Assembly (NCBI GenBank): GCA_038324385.1
Contig: JBBQHX010000176.1
Span: 1-7,887, forward strand
Length of the DNA: 7,887 nucleotides
Reading direction: 5' to 3'
Source of the DNA: JBBQHX01 sp038324385
Lineage (GTDB): Bacteria > Gemmatimonadota > Gemmatimonadetes > Gemmatimonadales > Gemmatimonadaceae
Shown here: positions 1-5,783 of the stretch, in pieces
How positions within the stretch are numbered: position 1 is the first letter of the stretch
Layout of the letters: each line of letters starts with the position of its first letter
Made by a program: the position numbers and the translations under genes
The notes under the pieces: generated by a model
Seen by the model: only the letters and a program-made list of their open reading frames with translations
Told to the model about the DNA's origin: nothing
The model's database searches: none

Positions 1-165
1 AGCCGGGCATGGAAAATTCAGTCTGAAAAATATTACAAGGAAAATCTTTCCGATTATTATTCAGCTATTAATTTAGGCGTAAATTATTATGAATTGAATT
101 ATGACAAGTGCTTGCCATTTTTGGTGTTATTGGCTAATACATTAAAATCAGAAAATAATAGTTGA
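1..165 (+). CDS. C-terminal end of an unidentified AT-rich protein (possible TRAFs-binding/DUF4071-like tail)
   Basis: Frame 1 is open from the first base to a TGA at 163-165, giving 54 residues that start upstream of the window. The composition is that of a real protein: rich in Tyr, Leu, Asn and Lys, with a pattern reading YKENLSDYYSAINLGVNYYE. The segment DYYSAINL resembles the DYYPGINAA-type motif of the bacterial TRAFs-binding (DUF4071) alpha-helical domain, often linked to TIR or other signalling domains. That family call is from memory of the motif and is tentative; a plain TPR-like helical repeat is the main alternative. The DNA is much more AT-rich than anything else in the window, so it may be a transferred gene even within its own genome. 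It converges on the heme protein at 320, with two hairpins between. Confidence 0.5.
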   Translation, partial: SRAWKIQSEKYYKENLSDYYSAINLGVNYYELNYDKCLPFLVLLANTLKSENNS

Positions 166-183
166 GCTATTGGAAAGTATGCC

Positions 184-218
184 AAGTCAGGCGGCAACTT
201 GAAGTTGCCGCCTGACTT
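184..218. terminator. Perfect 17-bp inverted repeat, probable terminator of the upstream gene
   Basis: Bases 184-200 are the exact reverse complement of 202-218, with one base at the centre. In RNA this would fold as a stem of about 14 bp with a seven-base loop. It begins 18 bases after the stop at 163-165. On the plus strand it is followed only by a short TTTC, so the U-tract is weak. Position and strength suggest transcription termination or mRNA 3'-end protection. Confidence 0.65.
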
Positions 219-232
219 TCGTCCCGATAGTT

Positions 233-287
233 CTACCCCACCACGACCGGGACGACCGCAAGGGTCGTCCCGGTCGTGGTGGAGTAG
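233..287. terminator. Perfect 20-bp inverted repeat plus 4-bp extension, probable terminator serving the minus-strand heme gene
   Basis: Bases 238-257 pair perfectly with 263-282 around a five-base GCAAG loop. After one mismatch (237/283) the stem extends by four more pairs (233-236 with 284-287). It lies 33 bases downstream of the stop codon of the minus-strand gene that ends at 320. No clear U-tract follows on either strand, so it could equally be a palindromic repeat unit. The stem is very GC-rich compared with the AT-rich DNA around it. Confidence 0.6.
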
Positions 288-319
288 TATATTTGTGAAG
301 ATTTCATGGTTGGTGGTCG

Positions 320-1138
320 TCACTTCTTCAACGAACTCAAATACTCCACCAATCCCGTCAGCTCTGCCGTACTCATGGCGTCCTGCAGGCCGGCGGGCAT
401 CATGGATTCGTCGAGTTGCTTCATGGATTTGACGTTGGACATCTTGTATTCCTGGGTGGTGCCGCCGGGGAATTTCATAATGAGATCGGTTTCGGTTTTG
501 CTGGACACAATACCCGTCACCGAGGAGCCGTCCTTGAACTTTACCTCCCAGCCTTCGTAGCCGAAGCTGATGCCCGCGCTGGGTTGGTAAATCGCCAGGT
601 ACTCGGCCTCTTTGGGTAGTTTGCTGCCGATTTCGGAAAGTTTAGGGCCGAAGTCGGCGCCTTCACCGTTAACCTGGTGGCAGGTGGCGCAGTACATTTT
701 GAAGGTTTCCTTGCCCTTAACGGCGTCGCCTTTCATTTGGGCGAGTTCGGTCACGGGCGGGTGCTTCTGAACGTTGGCCGTGCCACCGTCGAGGTACTTG
801 GCCGCTTCGGCCCGCACTGTTTTCCGCCAGGCACCGCTTACGCTTTGCACCCCGGCGGCTTTCAGTTCGCCCGTCAGTTTGTTTTCCTTCAATAGATTAA
901 GGACCAAATCTTCACCGTCCTGACTGCCGCCGATGGCTCGGGTAGCCTCGCGGCGCAGGGGCAGCGGTCGCTTGCTGTCCAGGGCCACCGTGCTGAGAAT
1001 ATTCAGCGACTCCTTGCTGCCCACGCTGCGGATGGAAGCGAGGGCTGGAGGGAATGCTGTAACACGGACTACGGTAACTGCGGCAGCACCGGATTGCTCG
1101 AGAATACATCGTTTTGCCTGACTGCTGATCTCCCGCAA
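320..1138 (-). CDS. HEAT-repeat / PVC-type CxxCH heme-binding protein, C-terminal part (5' truncated at a junction)
   Basis: The minus-strand frame ends with TGA at 322-320. With a nominal TTG start at 1138 it gives 272 residues. From about residue 32, ALASIRSVGSKESLNIL reads as HEAT repeats. Residues 138-272 match the heme-binding domain found at the C-terminus of large secreted proteins in Planctomycetes, Verrucomicrobia and Bacteroidota (TIGR02603 type): CATCH at 150-154 gives heme-c cysteines C150 and C153 and ligand H154, then GADFGPKLSEIG, a DGSSVTGIV strand segment, MMPAGL (possible distal Met ligand) and a final LVEYLSSLKK. Such proteins are usually around 900-1100 residues with an N-terminal sugar-dehydrogenase-like propeller; here everything before the HEAT repeats is missing. 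Residues 1-31 do not look like HEAT repeat, and a stop lies upstream near 1216, so the TTG is not a true start. Likely role: periplasmic electron transfer coupled to carbohydrate oxidation. Domain confidence is high; completeness is not claimed. Confidence 0.85.
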   Translation of the reverse strand: MREISSQAKRCILEQSGAAAVTVVRVTAFPPALASIRSVGSKESLNILSTVALDSKRPLPLRREATRAIGGSQDGEDLVLNLLKENKLTGELKAAGVQSVSGAWRKTVRAEAAKYLDGGTANVQKHPPVTELAQMKGDAVKGKETFKMYCATCHQVNGEGADFGPKLSEIGSKLPKEAEYLAIYQPSAGISFGYEGWEVKFKDGSSVTGIVSSKTETDLIMKFPGGTTQEYKMSNVKSMKQLDESMMPAGLQDAMSTAELTGLVEYLSSLKK

Positions 1139-1369
1139 GTGCAGAGCGACGCGAATGCTGGGAGTGCGTCGAGAGTTCGCGCGGGCATCAGAGGAGCAGT
1201 GATGGGTGTGCGTTCAGGTCTGGCAGCATTGGGGAGAACAACCTGGTGGTGCGCTGATGGTGATGACTGCATCGGCGGAACTGGTGATGGCAGACTCGCC
1301 AATGACACCCAGGCCGATGGATCAATCCGCTTCGACTCGGCTAACGAGCCTGCGGGGGGATACAAGTGA
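1046..1369. other. Gene-poor stretch after the compositional junction
   Basis: No frame on either strand gives a convincing protein here. All open frames are short, change composition along their length and lack a Shine-Dalgarno sequence. It begins where the HEAT-repeat reading ends and probably holds decayed sequence from the Gemmatimonadota-like side. Confidence 0.5.
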
Positions 1370-1486
1370 CTGCTCGCAGATGGTATCACGACGTTGCGGA
1401 GCCGTGCAGGGGTAATGGTCGATCGGGTCTACGGCGAAAGCGATACAATGGAGATCCGCGAGGCAACGGCCTTGGTCGTCATCTAG
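1370..1486 (+). pseudogene. Possible decayed C-terminus of a beta-propeller gene
   Basis: The plus-strand frame from 1370 to a TAG at 1484-1486 reads LLADGITTLRSRAGVMVDRV followed by YGESDTMEIREATALVVI. The run DRVYGESDTMEI is similar to the closing strand of Gemmatimonadota six-bladed propellers (pattern GDRVYGVxxDELGVE, then a short hydrophobic end). The intact propeller at 1561-2736 ends comparably, with GALWAVSLDDDDVQTIHRYTL. Upstream, the frame is interrupted by TGA at 1367-1369 and the earlier sequence is not recognisable. A terminator-like hairpin begins five bases after the stop, as expected for a real gene end. The resemblance is short and made by eye, so this is tentative. Confidence 0.3.
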
Positions 1487-1490
1487 CGGG

Positions 1491-1528
1491 GGCGGGTCGC
1501 CATCACCTGTTGTTGATGGCGGCCCGCC
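1491..1528 (+). terminator. Terminator-like hairpin upstream of the propeller gene
   Basis: Bases 1491-1505 pair with 1514-1528: 15 pairs, one of them G-U when transcribed from the plus strand, around an eight-base loop. No U-tract follows (AGTTCGG). It begins five bases after the TAG at 1484-1486 and ends 32 bases before the ATG at 1561, so it may close an upstream reading frame or sit in the leader of the propeller mRNA. Confidence 0.5.
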
Positions 1529-1560
1529 AGTTCGGCCTATCTGAACTTGGAGCACACTGA

Positions 1561-2736
1561 ATGATCAACGTTGGCATCGCTCTAGTGTCGGCACTCGTTC
1601 TCTCCGTGATCGGGCCGCGGACACTGTCCGCGCAAACGGCGGCGCCGCGACAGTGGGTGCTCTCGCTGCAAACGGTGTTCGGCGGCAATGCGACGTCGCC
1701 GGACATGCTCACCACAGTAGGGTCCGTGCTGGTATTCCCGTCGGGCACTATATGGGTAGGGCAAGCACGCGACCACGGGATTGCGGTCTTCGATGCCGCC
1801 GGTAAGCGGCAGCGCACGATCGGACGGCAAGGACGAGGCCCTGGCGAGTTCACCAGAGTGAATCATATCGGTTTTCTTGCTGATACTGTCGTCGCACTGG
1901 ACGACTCCCGCCGATATCACGCTTACGCGATGGATGGTCGCCTGCTCGCCACCACTGCCGTGCCCACGATTCCTCAGCCGGCGCCGTCGCTGTCAGCGGC
2001 ACCCGCGGCGCTGCTGATGAAGGGAATGATGGTGGCAACTGGGCGATCGAACCTTGTGCCGCGTGCAGACTCCACCCACCTGTGGTATCCAGTGCTAGTC
2101 GCGCGGCGCGATGGCAGCTTGGCACGACAGGTGGCGACGTTGGCACCGACACATGCATCGTTCAAGATTCACGAGGCGTCACGGAGCGTTGCCATTCCGG
2201 TGATTGGGGAGTTGTACGATGACTACGCGCTCGTTCGGCCCTTTCCTGCGGGCACCGGTGTGTTGCTCGTTGATCGACAGGCGGCCACATCGAGTGGTCG
2301 AGCAACGTACGGTGTACGCGTCGTGGATTCGAATGGCGCAACACAGTGGACGATGAAGGTTCCGTATTCACCGATCGCCGTTCCAAAGCGGGAAGTTGAT
2401 GAGCTTATCGAAGGGCTAGCAGCCGGGTTTGAGGACAAACTCGGCCGTGGGGCGGAGCGCGCGGTACGGGCAGCGATGGGGCCGATCGCGCCATTCTATC
2501 CGCCCGTCATGGCGGCGACCGCAGGCAACGATGGATCAGTGTGGATCGCAGAGCGGACCGTAGACGGAAAACCCATCCTCTGGCGGACCTGGGACCGGTG
2601 GGGTAACGAGGTTGGACAGGTGAGAGTGCCGGCGGGCCTACGCGTCGTCGCGGCCGAGATCGGAGCGCTATGGGCGGTGAGCCTGGACGACGATGATGTA
2701 CAAACAATCCACCGCTATACGCTCCGACTCCGATGA
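1561..2736 (+). CDS. Exported six-bladed beta-propeller protein (Gemmatimonadota type)
   Basis: This 391-residue protein starts at ATG 1561, preceded by GGAG at 1549-1552 with eight-base spacing, which supports the start. Residues 1-24 form a type I signal peptide (hydrophobic ALVSALVLSVIG, cleavage near LSA-Q). The mature part has propeller blades with repeated DG/DAAG turns and W or F strand residues: FPSGTIWVG at 59-67, FDAAGKRQRTIGRQGRGPGEF at about 77-97, then DGSVWIAE and WDRWGNEVGQVRVPAG near the C-terminus. The length (about 380-420) and the GRGPGEF signature match the NHL-like, 6-bladed propeller proteins that are very numerous in Gemmatimonadota. These are secreted or periplasmic proteins whose ligands and functions are mostly unknown. 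It appears intact and shares architecture with the lipoprotein propeller at 5772-7020. No catalytic residues can be named. Confidence 0.85.
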   Translation: MINVGIALVSALVLSVIGPRTLSAQTAAPRQWVLSLQTVFGGNATSPDMLTTVGSVLVFPSGTIWVGQARDHGIAVFDAAGKRQRTIGRQGRGPGEFTRVNHIGFLADTVVALDDSRRYHAYAMDGRLLATTAVPTIPQPAPSLSAAPAALLMKGMMVATGRSNLVPRADSTHLWYPVLVARRDGSLARQVATLAPTHASFKIHEASRSVAIPVIGELYDDYALVRPFPAGTGVLLVDRQAATSSGRATYGVRVVDSNGATQWTMKVPYSPIAVPKREVDELIEGLAAGFEDKLGRGAERAVRAAMGPIAPFYPPVMAATAGNDGSVWIAERTVDGKPILWRTWDRWGNEVGQVRVPAGLRVVAAEIGALWAVSLDDDDVQTIHRYTLRLR

Positions 2737-2759
2737 GTCTCCTCGTCGGCGTACGCGTC

Positions 2760-3112
2760 AGCACTTGCGCCTTGTGGGAAACCGCGGCTCCGAGAGGTCG
2801 CGCGGTTGGCGTTCCCCCCCCGTCCAGGCGGTGAGCACCTGCACGGTTTCGGAGAGATCGGCGTCGCCGCAACGAGCCGCTGAAGGCTTCACAGATGCAG
2901 TTATTGGCCGGTTTCGCGGGGCGCGAAACGTCGAGCCGCACGTGGTTCCAGTAGGCCCAGTGATCGGGGGCCGCGGAGGTGCACTCCGTCCCGGTGTCGC
3001 ACTGCACGATCTCCGGCAGGCGCCCGCGGTGCACGCCGCACGCTGTAAGCACCGCCGCGACATCGCTGCCGGTGACGCCCGCTGCGGCCCGACGGCCTCG
3101 GCTATCCGGAGG
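2760..3112 (-). pseudogene. IS3-family transposase (OrfB, rve/DDE integrase core) remnant
   Basis: Reading the minus strand from about 3100 gives VTGSDVAAVLTACG, then LPEIVQCDTGTECTS, then DHWAYWNHVRLDVSRPAKPA and ICEAFSGSLR. This is the C-terminal half of an IS3-family OrfB integrase core, whose usual form is (I/V)xCDNGxEFTS, DHWAYxNGVxLDFSRPGKPTDNAxIExFNGxLR. The second catalytic Asp (in CDTGTE) and the Glu (in CEAF) are still visible, but the conserved Asn and Phe are replaced. The N-terminal half with the first catalytic Asp is absent. After GSLRRR the frame breaks; matching sequence continues only vaguely through a run of eight C on the plus strand (2814-2821). No OrfA, terminal inverted repeats or target duplication could be found. 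It abuts the L,D-transpeptidase stop at 3116, so the insertion or later deletion came right up to that gene. It is certainly non-functional. Confidence 0.82.
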
Positions 3113-3115
3113 GGA

Positions 3116-4930
3116 TCAGTTCGCGAGTTCGGCCAGCACGCGCTGGAGGCGATCCGCCTCCGCATCACCGTCTCCGGAGGTGAGCACGTCCCCGAGTGCC
3201 GCGCGGAGCGCCTCATCGCGATCATACAGGTCGTCGCGAAAGGCGAGGGCCCCGTCCTGTTCGAACGCGGTCAGATAGATGAGGTATACGGGGATCTTCG
3301 TCGCCAGATCGACCCGCACGCGTTCACCGGCGCCCAACGTCTGCGCGATGCGCGACGACGTCCAGTCGGGGCGGCGACCAAGCACGAACTCCGCCAACGC
3401 CGCTGGATCCGCAACGCGAACGCATCCATGGCTGTAGGCACGGCGTTGCTCGTCGAACAGTAACTGCGCGGGCGTGTCGTGGAGGTAGACCGCGAAACCG
3501 TTCGGGAACATGAACTTCACACGTCCCAGCGCATTATCCGGTCCCGGCCGCTGCCTCACGCGGTAGCGTTCCGACGTGAGTGCGGCATACGACAGACTTC
3601 GCGCGTTTACCACCGGCGCATCGTCCCCCCACCCGCGCACGATCTCGTAATTGTTGCGCTCGAGATAGCCCCCATCAGTACGCGCCTCGGGCAGAATCTC
3701 CTCGAGCGCAATGCCGCGCGGAACATTCCAGTACGGCCCGAACTGGACGTAGCTCATCGAGTCGCTGAACACCGGTGTCCGCCGATCGGCCAGTTCGCGA
3801 CCCACCACCACGCGCATGCTGAGCGCCTTCCGCTCCCCGTCATAGGCGTCGAGACGGAACGCGGGGATGTTGACGATGATCCGCCGCTCGCCGAGGTCGG
3901 GTGGGAGCCACCGATACCGTTCGAGATTCGCCGCGATCTGCTGGACCCGCACTTCGGCAGAGACGTTGAGCGCCTGACGCGTGCGGGGCCCAACGGCACT
4001 GTCGACATCGAGTCCATGGCTGGCCTGGAAACGCGCCACCGCGGCCGCAAGATCAGTTCCCAAGTGATCGCTCGCGGATAGCATCCCGTTTGAGAGATAC
4101 CCTTCCGCCGCGAGGCGCGCCCGCAGAGCGGGGACGGTTTCCGCCGAGTCGCCGGGCCAGAGCGTCGGTCCAGCCGGGACCGGCTGCCATCCACGTCGCT
4201 CGGCGAGCGTCCGATAGGTGGCGAGTGCACGCACGAGCGTAGTGTACCCGTCCTCCTGCGGCGTGAGGCGGGCGAGAGCCTCGTCGAATCGCTCGGCGCG
4301 CAGGGTGCGGCGGACCGCGCTATCCACGTCCACCACACTGGGGTCTATGTGCCATGCGGCTTCAAGCGCCCGCGGGTCCAGACGGCCCGTGAGCATATCG
4401 GCCGCATATGCCGCGAAGGCACCCGTGAGTAGCACGTCTGCGGTCGCCAGTCGCGCGGCATCAGGCCGCCCCGGCGACTGCAGTGATTCGAGCGCTGCGG
4501 TAAGCGGCTGCAGGGCGTAGTCGGAGCGACGAAGCCCATGATGGTGCGCGCTGGCGAGCGCCGCCACCATTGCTCGTGCACGCGGGCGCATCCCCGACTC
4601 CGACACCCAATGCGGCGCGAATTCTCCCGCCTCATAGAGTTGCATAACCCGCTGCCACGCATCCGTTCGCACCGACTCCGGTGCGCCACGAGAAACCAGT
4701 TCCTCGATCGCGGTACGCACGGCATCGTCGCCGCGTACATCACTCAGAGGCGGCTGCTGCGCCTGACGAGCCTCCGCGGGCGCGCTCACCGCCGCGCTCG
4801 CGCACGTGCTGAGGCCCAGCACCAGGAGTGCACGCCGCCACGCCGGGCACCGCCTGCGGACCTCGTCCGGATGGTGAGCCCCCTTGCCGGCGGACTCTTC
4901 TCGGCCCTGTTCTGGCGTCACGTTGTTCAT
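3116..4930 (-). CDS. L,D-transpeptidase, YcbB/LdtD-like, with PG-binding and YkuD domains
   Basis: This protein of 604 residues from ATG 4930 forms 3-3 (or lipoprotein-type) cross-links in peptidoglycan by an acyl-enzyme on cysteine, in the periplasm. Signal-peptide-like segment: WRRALLVLGLSTCASAAVSA, around residues 31-50, with cleavage probably after AEA. A helical scaffold domain of about 180 residues follows, with the HWVSESGMRP and DYALQPL elements typical of the YcbB family. Next are a peptidoglycan-binding domain at about 261-322 (VPALRARLAAEGYL ... VARFQASHGLDVDSAVGPRT) and the YkuD catalytic domain from about 348. Catalytic signatures are HDTP at 484-487 and SHGCVR at 500-505, with C503 the nucleophile. 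An in-frame GTG lies four codons upstream (4942), but only the ATG has a GGA at suitable spacing, so I prefer 4930. Domain order and length match the family, and all catalytic residues are present, so it is probably functional. It stands alone between pseudogenes. Confidence 0.93.
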   Translation of the reverse strand: MNNVTPEQGREESAGKGAHHPDEVRRRCPAWRRALLVLGLSTCASAAVSAPAEARQAQQPPLSDVRGDDAVRTAIEELVSRGAPESVRTDAWQRVMQLYEAGEFAPHWVSESGMRPRARAMVAALASAHHHGLRRSDYALQPLTAALESLQSPGRPDAARLATADVLLTGAFAAYAADMLTGRLDPRALEAAWHIDPSVVDVDSAVRRTLRAERFDEALARLTPQEDGYTTLVRALATYRTLAERRGWQPVPAGPTLWPGDSAETVPALRARLAAEGYLSNGMLSASDHLGTDLAAAVARFQASHGLDVDSAVGPRTRQALNVSAEVRVQQIAANLERYRWLPPDLGERRIIVNIPAFRLDAYDGERKALSMRVVVGRELADRRTPVFSDSMSYVQFGPYWNVPRGIALEEILPEARTDGGYLERNNYEIVRGWGDDAPVVNARSLSYAALTSERYRVRQRPGPDNALGRVKFMFPNGFAVYLHDTPAQLLFDEQRRAYSHGCVRVADPAALAEFVLGRRPDWTSSRIAQTLGAGERVRVDLATKIPVYLIYLTAFEQDGALAFRDDLYDRDEALRAALGDVLTSGDGDAEADRLQRVLAELAN

Positions 4931-5174
4931 TGTTGTTTCCACTGGCTTGCATATGGGGCGATGCCGACGTCGCGCCCATCAGTACGCCACGGCGCCCATC
5001 AGGGGCTGCGTGCTCCGGCGGACGGCGAAATCGCGGGGCCTTTGAGAAGCTCTGCGCAGTCATTCCTCCGGCTTCTACACCCAGTAGCAAGATCGGTGCG
5101 GCTGCGGCCGATCTCCGTCGGCGCGACCAGACGGGGAGAATACGCCAACGTAGCTGAAAGCCGATCCAGCCCAC

Positions 5175-5490
5175 GCGCCATTCCTCAGCCCGGTCGTGAC
5201 GACGATCTCGTCCACGAGGGCGAGCGCCGCCCTCGAACATCAGCCGCACGTCGGCACGCCGAATCGCCCACACGATCTGCCTGTCGGATGCCCGGCTCCG
5301 GAGCCGCTTAGGATCGCGCAGCGTGTTGGACGCCGAGTGGCCGCTCCCGACGACGAGCACTCTCCTCCCGGCATCGCGCGCCCGGCACGCCCGGCACGCT
5401 CGGAATTCCGTACAGCGCCCGCACGGCTGCTTCCGTCGCCGTCGGCGGGAACGCCGCTCGCGCCCATCGGGTTGGGGGGGGCCCATGCAG
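5175..5490 (-). pseudogene. Shredded FAD-dependent NAD(P)-binding oxidoreductase (flavin monooxygenase-like)
   Basis: Minus-strand fragments in different frames line up in order with one family of flavoproteins. APPNPMGASGVPADGD (about 5480-5440) corresponds to the usual SGTWxxPNPLGASGxPAxGE. YGIPSVPG follows in another frame. AGRRVLVVGSGHSASNTL (about 5370-5320) is the NAD(P)-binding glycine motif, typically written AGRRVLVVGSGHSA. IVWAIRRAD and LFEGG-like MFEGGA follow, and in a third frame DEIVVTTGLRN (about 5215-5180) matches the DEVVVATGFRPD motif near the C-terminus. Between MFEGGA and DEIVV roughly 90 residues expected from the family are missing. There are at least three frame changes plus this deletion, so the gene is dead. 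A run of eight G at 5474-5481 lies inside the PPNP region. The N-terminal FAD-binding half is not recognisable. Motif matches are from memory of the family; the exact subfamily (for example CzcO-like) is not determined. Confidence 0.72.
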
Positions 5491-5771
5491 GACAACAGAA
5501 TGACTGGACAGTCCTTCGATGCGGATTAGCCGGACTGCCGCGGCAGAATGGATGGACAGCGGTGGGTGGCGGCAGCGCTGCTGGCCGTGATCGACGCGGG
5601 GCAGGACGCGACGCCGCGGCGTGGCTGACCAACTGCCGGGAGGCGGGCCTGAGGGGCCGCCGCGGCTGACGGAGATAGCGCCGATCCGGGTGCAGCATGC
5701 AGGGAAAAAGAATGAGCGACTTGCTATTCGTTTCGCATCGGCTGGTCACGCAGCCCGCAACGACTAGCTAG
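5491..5771. other. Stretch without a recognisable gene
   Basis: Probably holds the eroded 5' half of the flavoprotein and intergenic DNA. I see no protein signature here. A 27-codon plus-strand frame at 5548-5628 has no family match and no Shine-Dalgarno. The only clear structure is the inverted repeat at 5708-5783. Confidence 0.5.
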
Positions 5772-5783
5772 TCACTCATTCTT
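5708..5783 (-). terminator. Imperfect inverted repeat with a T-run, candidate terminator of the lipoprotein propeller gene
   Basis: Bases 5708-5721 and 5770-5783 are reverse complements over 14 bases with one mismatch, 48 bases apart. On the minus strand the distal arm runs into TTTTTCCC, and the proximal arm covers the stop codon of the propeller gene (5774-5772). A perfect 12-bp palindrome, GACTAGCTAGTC, sits at 5762-5773. The large loop is unusual for an intrinsic terminator, so the call is moderate. Confidence 0.4.

Noticed and set aside
2693..3463. Long plus-strand open frame of 256 codons
   Set aside because: It is antisense to the IS3 remnant and the L,D-transpeptidase, is Arg/Ala-rich without domains, and has no Shine-Dalgarno.
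4972..5002. Direct repeat GCGCCCATCAG, two copies 20 bases apart upstream of the transpeptidase
   Set aside because: Only two copies of 11 bases; could be a regulator site but chance is likely in GC-rich DNA.
4538..5311. Plus-strand open frame of 257 codons
   Set aside because: It opposes the N-terminal coding region of the L,D-transpeptidase and then runs through the flavoprotein remnant; its composition is a typical GC-rich shadow.
5378..5400. Short tandem repeat of GCCCGGCAC
   Set aside because: Two units only, within the pseudogene; no evidence of function.
5548..5628. 27-codon plus-strand frame reading WVAAALLAVIDAGQD
   Set aside because: No Shine-Dalgarno, no recognisable family, inside eroded DNA.
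4740..5749. Two long minus-strand frames over the transpeptidase start and the flavoprotein region
   Set aside because: Neither is a single gene; each merely contains separate fragments of the decayed flavoprotein in one frame, embedded in Arg-rich nonsense.
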